Shown: one piece after another, positions 33,846-44,136 of the stretch | Layout of the letters: each line of letters opens with the position of its first letter | Position numbering within the stretch: the first letter of the stretch is position 1 | NCBI RefSeq assembly: GCF_011075055.1 | Contig: NC_058153.1 | Location: 5,766,001-5,830,000, forward strand | Reading direction: 5' to 3' | Source: Mangifera indica | Taxonomy: Eukaryota > Streptophyta > Magnoliopsida > Sapindales > Anacardiaceae | Length of the DNA: 64,000 nt | Position numbers and translations under genes: made by a program | The notes under the pieces: generated by a model | What the model saw: the letters and a program-made list of their open reading frames with translations, nothing else | What the model was told of the DNA's origin: nothing | Databases searched by the model: none

Positions 33846-35546
33846 AGCTATGACTAGAGTCAACTCCATAAGTTCATGAAAAGACAAAGGGAGACTCGTT
33901 TCTTACATAAATTTCTGCCACTTCTCTTCCTTTCCTCAAGTCTTTCCACAATTATTCCAATCAAGAAGACTAAGAACATACGCTACTTAATGATAGACAA
34001 GAACCCACAAACATGCTCCTTCCACCGATGGTTAATGGTAGGGCCCTAGCTCCATTTGCTAATTTGTTATAGCTACCAATTTGATTGAAAAATAAGTCGA
34101 AAATAGAGTTGGTAGTTCATGTCATCGGATCGTGTTCATATCATATTAATTCGAGTTTTATATCAGAGACTTTTAATTTTAATTCAATCTGATTTAAAAT
34201 CATATCAAAAATTTTTAACTCTAACTCAACCCTTTAATATTTGAGTTGACCCGACCTAACCTAAATTGATATGAAATTATCTATTGTTTTCACTCTCCAA
34301 AGTATTTTTATCGTTTTAATTTCTTCAATAAATTATCTCAACCTACCATTAATAAAATATAAAATATAACATTTTGTTTTATTAACAAATGATACAAAAA
34401 TTTGCATACTATGACTTTTAAAACATGTCAATAATTTGATTAATTAAATCAGATTCTTTCTATTTAATAACAAAATAAAATATTTAAATAAAAATAAAAA
34501 TAATATAAGTAATTATAATTATGCAAACATAAACTATATGCAATATGTAAATATTTTAAATTCTTACTATAAAGATACAATATGTAATTATAATATGAGT
34601 AAAATATTTAAAATGCGTTTATAATCCTACTAACCAAATTAAATTTTTACTAAATAATACATAAAAATATTTAAATAAAATAAATAATAATATGAGTAAT
34701 TATAATTATATAAAGATAAAATATATATAATCTATAAAGATTTCAACTGCTATTGTTCAACAATTGTAGAATTTATCTTTAACAAATTTTGAATCATGTC
34801 AAGTTGACCGGAAATAAATTTAGTGTCAAAAAATTCAACCATAACCTAATATTTTTCGTGTGGTGCCATGTTGAGTTAATGGGTCGTATTAAAAATTGTC
34901 AGTTTTAGTGAAAAACACCAAAAGTCAAGTAACCTAGTCTAATTAAGTGTGCTAGAAGGGAGAATTAATGTAGTTTTATTTGACCCAACCACAACACCAA
35001 GCCAAACTCAACTCCGTATTATAGTTGAACTTGAGTCAAACTCAAGTTTGACTCAGTTTGAATCTACCTCTGATAAAAATATTAACTTAAACATTTATCA
35101 CTTAAATCTCTAAAATTTTATTACAATTAATCATCTATCAAAACCAAAAGTAGTCAAATTGACCATGGGAAAGAGGGTGTGAAGAGAAATGAACAGCGGA
35201 GGGATCTGTGAAAGGAGTAGAAGAAATTAAGAACAGAGAAATGCAACAACGAATGGACAAGTAGAAATTAAAAGCTTTCCGTTTTCTGGAGAGAATTAGA
35301 AAAGCAATGTTCATCACCGCGATTTACCCAAATTCCGATTAATTTGATACCAATCATAATAATTTAAAAAAAAACATAATTCTTATTAAAAATTGACAAA
35401 AATCGACAAGAAAAGTAAGAAGGATTCCAATTGAACCTTGAGAGAATCGAAATTTGATTAAAAAGGTTCAAGACTAAAGTTGGAAAAGATGAATTTGCAG
35501 GATTTAAGTTGGAGAAGTTGAACTAGTAGAAGTGTATATAATTTGG
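33846..35546. other. Upstream region of receptor copy A, absent from copy B
   Basis: This presumably includes the promoter of the receptor gene. It contains AT-rich sequence and, from about 34093 to 35060, a possible hAT-like element: it begins 'tagagttggtagttcatg', ends '…gaatctacctctga', and has 'gacccgacctaacc' and 'gggtcgtatt' phrases inside. A purine-rich stretch at 35160-35300 has no recognised gene. Copy B jumps from the equivalent of 33845 to that of about 35847. Confidence 0.45.
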
Positions 35547-35555
35547 TTCATCAAT

Positions 35556-35730
35556 AAAACTATATATACCCATTTTTAGTACACAATTTATATACACAGA
35601 TGAGGTGTTATCATGTGATTGGATATTTCTTTATCATATGATGACACATGTTTTAAAATCACTTAATTATATGATGACACATCACTGTGTATATGAATTG
35701 TGTATAAAAAATGGATACACATAGTATTGC
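35556..35730. repeat. Hairpin MITE, best-preserved copy
   Basis: Imperfect palindrome: 'tatatatacccatttttagt' plus 'acacaatttatatacacaga' on the left against '…tgtgtatatgaattgtgtat' plus 'aaaaaatggatacacatag' on the right. Two inner inverted repeats are 'tatcatgtgatt' and 'aattatatgatgaca'. Length about 175 bp, no coding capacity. TA-rich ends prevent a firm target-duplication call. Confidence 0.65.
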
Positions 35731-35883
35731 TTTTTGGTTCATACCATAAAACCGGATTGAATCACTTAAAAATTATTGTTTGGTTTAGTTTTTGTAAAAT
35801 AATTTAGTTTTAGTTGATAAATTTGTGAAAACAGTTTTCATTTTGAGTTACAATTTAGACTATTTTCAAACAAAACCAAATTT

Positions 35884-35886
<3 letters not shown>

Positions 35887-35929
<43 letters not shown>
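35887..35929. repeat. (AC)n microsatellite
   Basis: About 21 uninterrupted AC dinucleotides. The same position in copy B carries an (AT)n run at 55583-55600. Confidence 0.95.
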
Positions 35930-35934
<5 letters not shown>

Positions 35935-36392
35935 ACACATATATATATTTGACAGAATTTATCAATAAGCTTTTCTATTTTTTTCATATTTATTTTGTCA
36001 TTTTATTTATATGTATTTCATATTTATTTCATATGTTTATATTATGTTATAAAAAACTATAATTTAATTAATTTTATTAAATAATATATATTTTAAAGTG
36101 AATGGTTTATTCAAACTATAATTAAAATTAGCTTATCAACCATTTTTCTTCTTTTCAATGATTCTTTTTTTTTTATGACTCTTCTTCTTCTTCGACGATT
36201 ATGTTTCTTCGACGATTATGTTTCTTCTCTAGCAATTCCAACAAACTGAGGTTAATATCGAGTTGGTCATTTTGGATTCAAACGAATTTTGAGTTGACTT
36301 TTATTCAAGTTCGGCTTGAATCCATATAATCCCAGGTGTATATACTTTGATTAGTAAGATGACATACTTAATATGAACATACATAATTTAAT

Positions 36393-37579
36393 GGGTAATT
36401 GAAATTTTTAGCATTTTTTTAATCCGTATATACATATATACTACTCATTTCAAAACTTAAACAAATATACCACAACAGTAATCTACTTTTCTAAAATACC
36501 CCTCTTTAAATGACCCATGCAGATATTCTCTTTTTTCTCTGAAAATTTATTCTCTCTTCTTCCTTAGCTTTCAAGTAGAGACTCATGCAAAAAGGCCTTC
36601 TCTCTTTTTCTCTATAATTTTAGAACTATGTTATGAAAAATAGAACAAGTACTTTAACATAGAACCAGTGCTTCAAAAACAAAATAAAGAAGAAAAAAAT
36701 TGAAAAATAAAACAAATTTTTTAGATTAAGAATTTTTTGAAGTAAAGATATAAAACAAAAAGAGTAATCTATCATACTTTATATTAGATCTTAGCTATTA
36801 TGATGCTCCAAAAAAATGATTTGATAAAATTTAATTAAAAAAAAAAAAAATTGACTTTTAATTAAAAAAATTAGTAACTAAAAAATTTAAGAAAATGTTA
36901 GAAGGCGTTGACGCCAACCCTTTAAATAAAAAAGACTTGGCGTTGGCCAAGCATTCAATTGAAAAAGGGTATACATGGCACACCATTTTATAAAATAAAA
37001 TAAAAGGGTGAGCCCATGCCAACCCTTATAAAAGGGTTGGCATGGACCCACCCTTTTTTTAATAAAAGGGTTGGCGTTATACATGGCACACTATTTTATA
37101 AAATAAAATAAAAGGTAGGCCCATACCAACGTTGATATGGCCCACTTTTTATAAAATAAAAGCACCAAACCTTATTTGCCTTTTATAAAATTAAAAAAAG
37201 TTGACGGGCGCCAACCCTTTTATTTTATTTTTCTAAACTTTTAAAGACGTCAACCCTTTTATTTTACTGTTATACATAAATTTTTAAAAAAATATTTTTA
37301 GATAAAATAATATCAACATTTTTATAATTTAAACATAAAAATAAATTTAGATATAAAATTCAATAATATAATATATTGATACTAAATATCTATACATTTT
37401 TTCTTTTTACAGTGTATTAAAAATAAGTAATACTGAAAACTTAGTTTTAGTTTCTCAAAATTAAAGATAAAGACAATTTAGACATCTTATCTTATAAAAT
37501 GGTAAAAATGTTTAGAGTATAAAAAGTGTGATATAAATGTATACATAGACTCAAATAAGGATAAAAATTTCAATTTTCC
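36393..37579. mobile_element. TIR element with 9-bp duplication and an internal repeat of 'gggttggc' motifs
   Basis: The left end GGGTAATTGAAATTTTTAGC and the inverted right end GGAAAATTGAAATTTTTATC match closely for about 20 bp. The 9-bp direct repeat TAATTTAAT flanks it (36384-36392, 37580-37588). Copy B has one TAATATAAT at 56042-56050 and no element. Inside, 36895-37260 has roughly ten direct and inverted units built on aaaagggttggc(g/a)t and its complement. No transposase. A terminus unlike the GGCCAAA family makes it a second Mutator-like family. Confidence 0.88.
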
Positions 37580-37589
37580 TAATTTAATC

Positions 37590-38389
37590 CAAATTCTATT
37601 AAAATAAAATAATAAAATTTCAGATTATAAATGGAAATGTATTATATTTTTTAAGAAGGTAATACATTACCCAGAAATTGAATAAAATTTACTGGGTAAA
37701 TTCAAGAAGTACTGTTGCGAAGACAGTGAAATGGCTTGTTGTACTATATATTATTATTATTCTTCATAATGCTTTATTAATCTTGATTTCAAAAAGTAAA
37801 CTTTGAATGTTCCATTAAAACAAAGAGACTTAACTATTCATATTCAAAGTAAACCATTAGGTTTCTGTCACCACCACAATTGCACTATGTTGGATCTTAG
37901 ATCTAACTTTATATATTTTATTTTTCTTACTTTTGTTTTCTTTCATAACAAAAGCATGTGATGACTACTAATTAATTTGGATTTTGCGTTCCCATATAAG
38001 AAAATTTTGAGCCAATTATTATTGCAAACTTCACCTATTTGAGCTTTGAAAAAAAAAAGAAAAGAAAAGAAAAAGTTTGCTTACCTCTCTTACAGTTTAG
38101 CCTTTGTAAGGGATTCGTCTAATTAAGAAACTATGTAATATCAAAAGAACAAAAAATATACTAAATTTATGGAACTATAAAGAAAAGAAATTTATGTCTT
38201 TTATCTTAGATTTGGTTGAACCTCAAGCTAACAATTTTCAATATGATCCATTAATATGATATGACACATACTTTTTGAGTATTTTTTACATAAATTCTAA
38301 TTGAGTTGCGTTCGGATCAACCTTTTGGTAAATGAGGTCGTGTTTGGTTTGGAGTTTCATATAACTAACATGATATGAACTTGAAGAGG
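37590..38389. repeat. Local repeat unit R1 (copy A)
   Basis: Shares with units at 38735, 56051, 57850 and 59035 a long stretch including 'cagtgaaatggcttgttgta', 'ctttatatattttatttttc' and 'aaagcatgtgatgac'. It is non-coding and of unknown origin. This unit is cut short at the border of the following TIR fragment. Confidence 0.75.
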
Positions 38390-38723
38390 GGGGTTAAATA
38401 AAGTTTTCAAAAGTTTGGGGGCAGTTGAAATGAGAAAAAGATGAAAACATTAGGTTTTTTTTTGGGGGGGGGGGGGAATATGACATTTTAAAATTAGAAA
38501 ACTTTAGACAAAAGTAAAATTATTAGTTTTTAAAACTTAGAGGAGAAAATATAATAAATTATATATAATTTTAATATAATTATTAAAATAATAATTTTAT
38601 CCTTCATCTTAACTAAAAATTTTAATAAAAATTAGTTTATAAATAAATATTTAGATTTTTAAAATTTTGTTGGTGTATACTTGTCCTTGTATTAAAATTT
38701 GGGTGGGACATAACCCTTTGGCC
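38390..38723. mobile_element. Mutator-type TIR element fragment between repeat units (copy A)
   Basis: The right end '…gggtgggacataaccctttggcc' at 38723 is the GGCCAAA-family terminus. The left end is missing. A 13-base G run lies at 38464-38476. The counterpart in copy B is 57368-57829. Confidence 0.6.
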
Positions 38724-38734
38724 AAAAGAAAAAG

Positions 38735-40347
38735 CTAATAAATTTCCCGGAAATTGAATGAAATTCACTGGATAAATTAAAGAAGCACAGTTGGGAAGAC
38801 AGTGAAATGGCTTGTTGTACTATATATTATTATTATTCTTCATAATGCATTATTAATTTGAATCTTTTGCGTAATTAGGGTTGAATTTCAAAATGTAAGC
38901 TTTGAATTTTCCAATAAAACAAAGAGACTTAACTATTCTTATTCAAGGTCACTTTATATATTTTATTTTTCTTGCTTTTGTTTCTTCTTTCACAACAAAA
39001 GCATGTGATGACTAATTAATTTGGATTTCGTGTTCCCATATGAGAAAATTTTGAGCCCCTTATTGTGGCAAACTTCGCCTATTTGAGCTTTTTTTTTTTT
39101 CTTTTAAAAGAAAAATTTTGCTCCACTCTCTCACTGTTTAGCCTTTGTGAGGGGGTTCATCAAATTTAGAAACTATGTAATATCAAAAGAATAAAAAAAT
39201 ATAATAAATTTATAGAACTATAAAGAAAATAAATTTATGTCTTTTATCCTAGATTTGGTTGAACGTAGAGTTGACAATTTTTGAGACAATCCATTATCGT
39301 AATATGACACGTACTTGTTGAGTATTTTTTACACGAATTCTAATTAAGTTACATTTGGATCAACTTTTTTGTGAATGAGATTATATTGGTTTTGGAGTTT
39401 CATAAATCGAACATGACATAAATGTTTTGTGAAAAAATAAAAATTTTGGCAAATTGATATATCAAAATAGATGACAATTTAGCCCATCAAACAAGGTCAT
39501 TAGCATCCCCTTCCTCAATGGGGATATAGGTTAGAGACAAAAACGACTAAAATCCCCTCAATTAAGGATAAGCATAGATATATTTTTTATCTGTACTCTT
39601 TCCAACTTTTCTCCTTCCCTATATATCTTTTAAACCCTTAAATATTGAATTATCTCTAAAATATTTAAAATATTACAAAAAAAAGTGCTTTTAACGAGAA
39701 AAAATTATGAGGGGATAAGTATTCCATTGTTATAACTACTAATTTTATAACTTTAATGACTGATTGTATGTGCACTCGTTAAAACTAAATAAATTTATAC
39801 TTTTAAAAACTAATTTTAAATTTTCTTACTAAAAAAATTTACAACACTATTGTTATTAGTCTGATAAATATATAAAAGACTAGAGATGAATGTGAACTGA
39901 ACTAACCCGGAACACCCCTTACTTCATTTTCAAACATTTATATATTTTTTTAAGCCAACATAAACTTGGTATTGTAGTTAACAAAAAATAACTAAAACGA
40001 TGTTGTTTTAATATGTAATACTCAAAACGATGCTATTTAAGTTGATTCGTTCGAATTTTTTTAGACACGCAAACTTAGTGAATCAAATTCCCCTCAAACT
40101 CGAGTTCAACCTTGAAAATATTTAACTTTCGAGGTTGAGCTCAAACTTGAGTTCATTTGATTTGAACTTATTTCAAACTTATTTGAATCAAACTAGTTTT
40201 CAAATTTAAATAAACTTGATTCAAATTTAATCTTAACTAATAAAATGCGTGATATACACTTATGATTGTCTCAATATAATATGTGAATAGACTATCCTCC
40301 TTAGGCCCAGTACACGTTTAGTCAACTGTCGTGGTCTTCAATCTTGC
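38735..40347. repeat. Local repeat unit R2 (copy A)
   Basis: A longer unit that matches R4 and R5 in copy B through 'cacttatgattgtctcaata'-type sequence and ends '…tttagtcaactgtcgtggtc'. Near 40030-40240 it contains 'ctcgagttcaacc' and 'gaacttatttgaatc' repeats reminiscent of hAT-type subterminal repeats. No gene is seen. Confidence 0.7.
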
Positions 40348-40689
40348 ACTGTATAGGAAAAATGCCTGTTTGAGAGATCTTTCTTTCGGTTATGCCCAGT
40401 AAATTCCTGATCTTCCTGTCTTCGCTGGAAGCACGCAGAGAGAGCACAACTCGAAGGAAGAGCTCGAAGAGCAGAGCAAGCCAAGAAGCAAAGGGCTATA
40501 GGAGTCTCAGCTGAACCATAAGAAGAGGATAAAGGTCCTGCAGAAGCAGATGAAACATCCGATTCAACACCCGATGAAGCAGACGCTAGAGCAGCAACCT
40601 GAGAATCTGCATAAAAATATGACGAATAAACTACTGCAAAGGCTGGCTCGGTGAAGGGCGGTGGGTTGGGTAAGAAGAAGGATTTGATA
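40348..40689 (+). pseudogene. Unidentified coding-like fragment, left part
   Basis: In one plus frame the sequence reads ERAQLEGRARRAEQAKKQRA, then IGVSAEP, a stop, then 'EEDKGPAEADETSDSTPDEA' and 'KAGSVKGGGLGKKKDLI'. Composition (charged, Ala/Glu-rich) is unlike the flanks and looks protein-coding. I do not recognise the family. Several stops show it is dead. It ends exactly where a hAT-like element begins, and coding-like sequence resumes after the element. Copy B lacks it. Confidence 0.4.
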
Positions 40690-41674
40690 TAGACACGTCA
40701 ATTGGGCGAGGTCAAATGGAGATCCGATACGAAACACGAAAAAAACATAGCACTAAAAGACTCGACCCGATACTATAGCATGCGGGCTAGGCCTATAGGC
40801 TTATTAGGTCAGGCCTTAGGCTTTAATATTAAGCTCATGGGTTGGCCCGGTCTAACCCGATACTATTTAAAAATAATTTTTTTTTCTTGTCTTTGCCTTG
40901 TGTGCTTTCTTCTACCTTGCAGCAGAAGGCTTCTGCTACAAGGCAGACGCCTTGCTTTTCTTTGTCTTGTGGCAGAAGCCTTGGCCTCCTTTTTATTTTA
41001 TTTTTTAATTAATTAATTTTTTTCTATATAAATCCATTCAATTTTCTTCATTTTCACTTTTATTTACAAGTCTCTCAATTTCAATTATTTCATATATTTT
41101 TAATCTCATTTTCTCTTATCAACTTTCTTTTAGAAAATATCTGAATTCACAAATAATAATTTTTTGTGTTTATAATTTTATTTTAATTTTATCATTTCAA
41201 AATATTATAAATAGATCAAGTATCAAATAAATTCAATCCATTTGAATATTATCATAGTATATATTTATTTATGTTTTATAATTTATACAGTATATAAATT
41301 AATTTATTTATACTATGTTACAATTTATAATATTTTTCATCATGTAACTATGGTATTCTTTCGTCATAAGTAGGAGATTATAAATAAAATATTTGGAATA
41401 CTGTTTTCGGTTTTAATAATTAAAAAATAATCTGTGTTTAAAAATTTTAAATAATTTTTTTTAAATATTGATTAAATGGGTCGGATCGATCCATTTAAAA
41501 CATGGCCCGACCCGGCCCATTTTTATATGGGTCGGACCTTGAGCTTTTATATATTAATGGGCCAGCCCTGCCTGAAAACCTATTACTGTTTGGGCTTTGA
41601 CCCCACCCCGGCCTATTAGCCCGATGGGCCGAGCCTGAGTCAGCCCAACTCGGCCCGGCCTACCAACACCTCTA
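40690..41674. mobile_element. Non-autonomous hAT-like element
   Basis: The right end '…ggcctaccaacacctcta' inverts to TAGAGGTGTTGGTAGGCC; the left end TAGACACGTCAATTGGGCGA is a decayed version. Subterminal regions are full of cccgacccggccc / gggccgg phrases, typical of plant hAT-like elements. Imperfect 8-bp flanks ATTTGATA (40682-40689) and ATTTAACA (41675-41682) fit a target duplication. A 104-codon plus-strand frame across the left part is a by-product of composition. Confidence 0.6.
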
Positions 41675-41682
41675 ATTTAACA

Positions 41683-41874
41683 TGAAGAAAGGTTAGCTCC
41701 GCAGCTATGTGATTCCATTCCTAAAAGATTCAATTCAATTCCTGGCTTTCTTTCTTTGCCAGGAGGGGTGGCCCAATCACTAATCGATCTCTCAACGAAA
41801 GCCTCATTCTAGAGCAAATTGCTTTGGTGGATCCAATTGATTAAGTTGTAGTGTCCGTCGATACCCACCTGCTT
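41683..41874 (+). pseudogene. Unidentified coding-like fragment, right part
   Basis: The plus strand reads 'ERLAPQLCDSIPKRFNSIPG', then 'FLSLPGGVAQSLIDLSTKAS', then a stop. Composition is coding-like. Position and orientation suggest it continues the fragment ending at 40689, split by the hAT-like insertion. The family is unknown to me. Confidence 0.4.
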
Positions 41875-42899
41875 GGGTCATTTTCGTAACTGTCGTCTAT
41901 GACTCAAAGAAACTAATTACGTTATTATTATTTATTAAGTTTCTTTTGTTTACTTCGCTAATAAAAAAAAATAAAATAAAGTTAATAAAAAATAAATAAT
42001 CTTGCAAGTCCAAACCCTCCATCTTCAGCTTCTTCTTCGTCAATCTTCTCCTTCAATTTTTTTTAGTATGTATAGACAAAGAAAAAGAGCCAAGGATGCC
42101 CAAACAAACTAAGCTCACCTAAGGTTTGGTACAAAAATATTTTTCCACCCTTAGTTGTATTAATAACATTTACCCACCCAAATGATAACTCTGTTAATAA
42201 AAACAATAATTTAAAATCAAACTGATTGTCGAACTGCTTATCTCAATAGTTTACAGTCCGACTGATTTAACAGACTAGTTTTAGCCTAAATAACTATAAT
42301 TGAATAAATAATGATGAATTAATACTTCATAATATTATACAATTATTCAATTAATTAATATGAATGCCATTTATTAAATATTTTCAAAATTACCGCTATA
42401 TTTTAACATGTTTGTTTCTATTAATACAATGCACAATATTATAATACAAATAATTCACATAAATTTCATTTTATTCGTCATGAGTCCTTGACTTCAGATT
42501 TTATTAGCACAAACTCTTTTTCATTTAGAACCAAGTATGATAAAAAATTCTTATAAATTGAAATTTCTATATACAATTATTAGTAACAACCAAGTCTACC
42601 CTTTTCTTTGAAACATAAATTTTACTAAAGTAAAACCAAAATACTTAGAAAAAAGCAAATAAATAAATACAATAACCACATACCAAAGGAATTGTTGGAA
42701 AAAATTAGTCAATTCTGTAAATTCAAAATAGTGTAAATTGCATACCCGCTACTTGAATTGATCCAAAGCATGTCTATCCAAATTTAATTATTTTCACAAC
42801 ACAATTTGCTATCATGTACTTTGTTTCTTGATTATGTGATTTTCATTTCTGGAAGTTTTGTAACCTTTTCTGTATTTGGTTCCTGTAGTTTTGCGTATT
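41875..42899. repeat. Shared non-coding block downstream of the repeat array (copy A)
   Basis: Matches 60100-61190 in copy B in order and orientation, starting 'gggtcattttcgtaactgtc' and ending 'tgcgtatt'. It contains an imperfect 'cccttagttgtattaataac' region resembling a TIR-element end, but no gene. Confidence 0.7.
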
Positions 42900-44136
42900 G
42901 GGGGAGAGCAAACATTTACGTTTTTCATCTATGATAGTTTTAGGATACTTTATATGTGTGCAACTACCCAACTGTCATCCTCCAACCACCTTCAACTGCC
43001 AATTGGCAGTTTATACAAACAGGTGTGGTCGACCCATCATAGACATACCTAAACCAAATATCTCTCACTCACACTTGACAAAAGATCTTAACCAAATACT
43101 TAAACACAAAAATCTCATACAATAGTATATTTCATATTTGCAAATGTATTGTGTGACCTTGTGAGCAACCTACACTTGAGAGCTTATCACTGTACATATA
43201 TTAGGAATAATATAGTCACTTCAATCCAAAAAAAATTTGTTGTTTGTCTTGTTGTACCCTAGACTTACTTGACAACAACACTAACTCTCTTTAATCCCTT
43301 AAAATATTTGTGTTTTCTCCCTATGTCTCTATAATCAAGTCATATCTCACATATGATTAACAAGATCGGTTGGCCAATGGATACACATAATAGATAAGTT
43401 TTTTTTCTTTTACTCGAAATTCTCAATTTAAACTTAGTTACTTCTCTAGTCATGTTTCATAGACTGCATCATGCATAGTCATAGGTACCAAGCTAAGATA
43501 ACAAACACTAAGAATAAATATCAACGTGAGGTAAGCCTCATAAAATCTCACACATTGAGGAAACAAGGATTTACTCACTTACTATTTTCATTGGTTGACT
43601 CATGCACACATAGTATGAAACATGTGCTATTGTGTATTTTCTCCATAAAGGTCATATATCAACATTGTACATATTTGAGTTCAATCGCTACACCCAACGC
43701 TTGACTTAAGTTTTTAAATATTTTCAAACTTGCAAGTATTTATTAAGAACTTGTATTTGGTATTCACAAGTTATTTGAAAATAGGGAATCCAAACGATTA
43801 TCATCAAAATATCTTTATCCATGACCTCATAATGACTGATCATCAATTTAACATTTCGACTTTAATAATTATTCTCTCAAGAAATATGTCTCATCTTTGT
43901 TCGCTCTCTCAATGCCAAAAACGATTGCTCATGTCAATGAGTCAATCTATAACTTGTGTGACATTATAATTTTGTTAAGATTTCAAACAAAATAATGTGT
44001 ATAGTGAAACACCAAGAAGTTTGGGATACAAATTCAAAATAAAATGAATTTGAATTCATGTTTTTTTATGTTATGTCACAAGTACAATACATGAGCTCAA
44101 CAACTTATCAATCACAATTTATGCAATCCAAAAAAT
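42900..44136. other. Non-coding sequence beside the copia remnant, possibly its 3' LTR
   Basis: No coding domain is seen. Its place just beyond the RNase H end of a minus-strand copia element suggests it includes the element's 3' LTR; I could not identify a second LTR to prove it. Copy B lacks the equivalent of 42900-44693. Confidence 0.3.

Noticed and set aside
33786..33887. Upstream extension of receptor copy A by 34 residues
   Set aside because: It would bury the signal peptide behind a charged leader and is not conserved in copy B, which begins at the MGNIL start.
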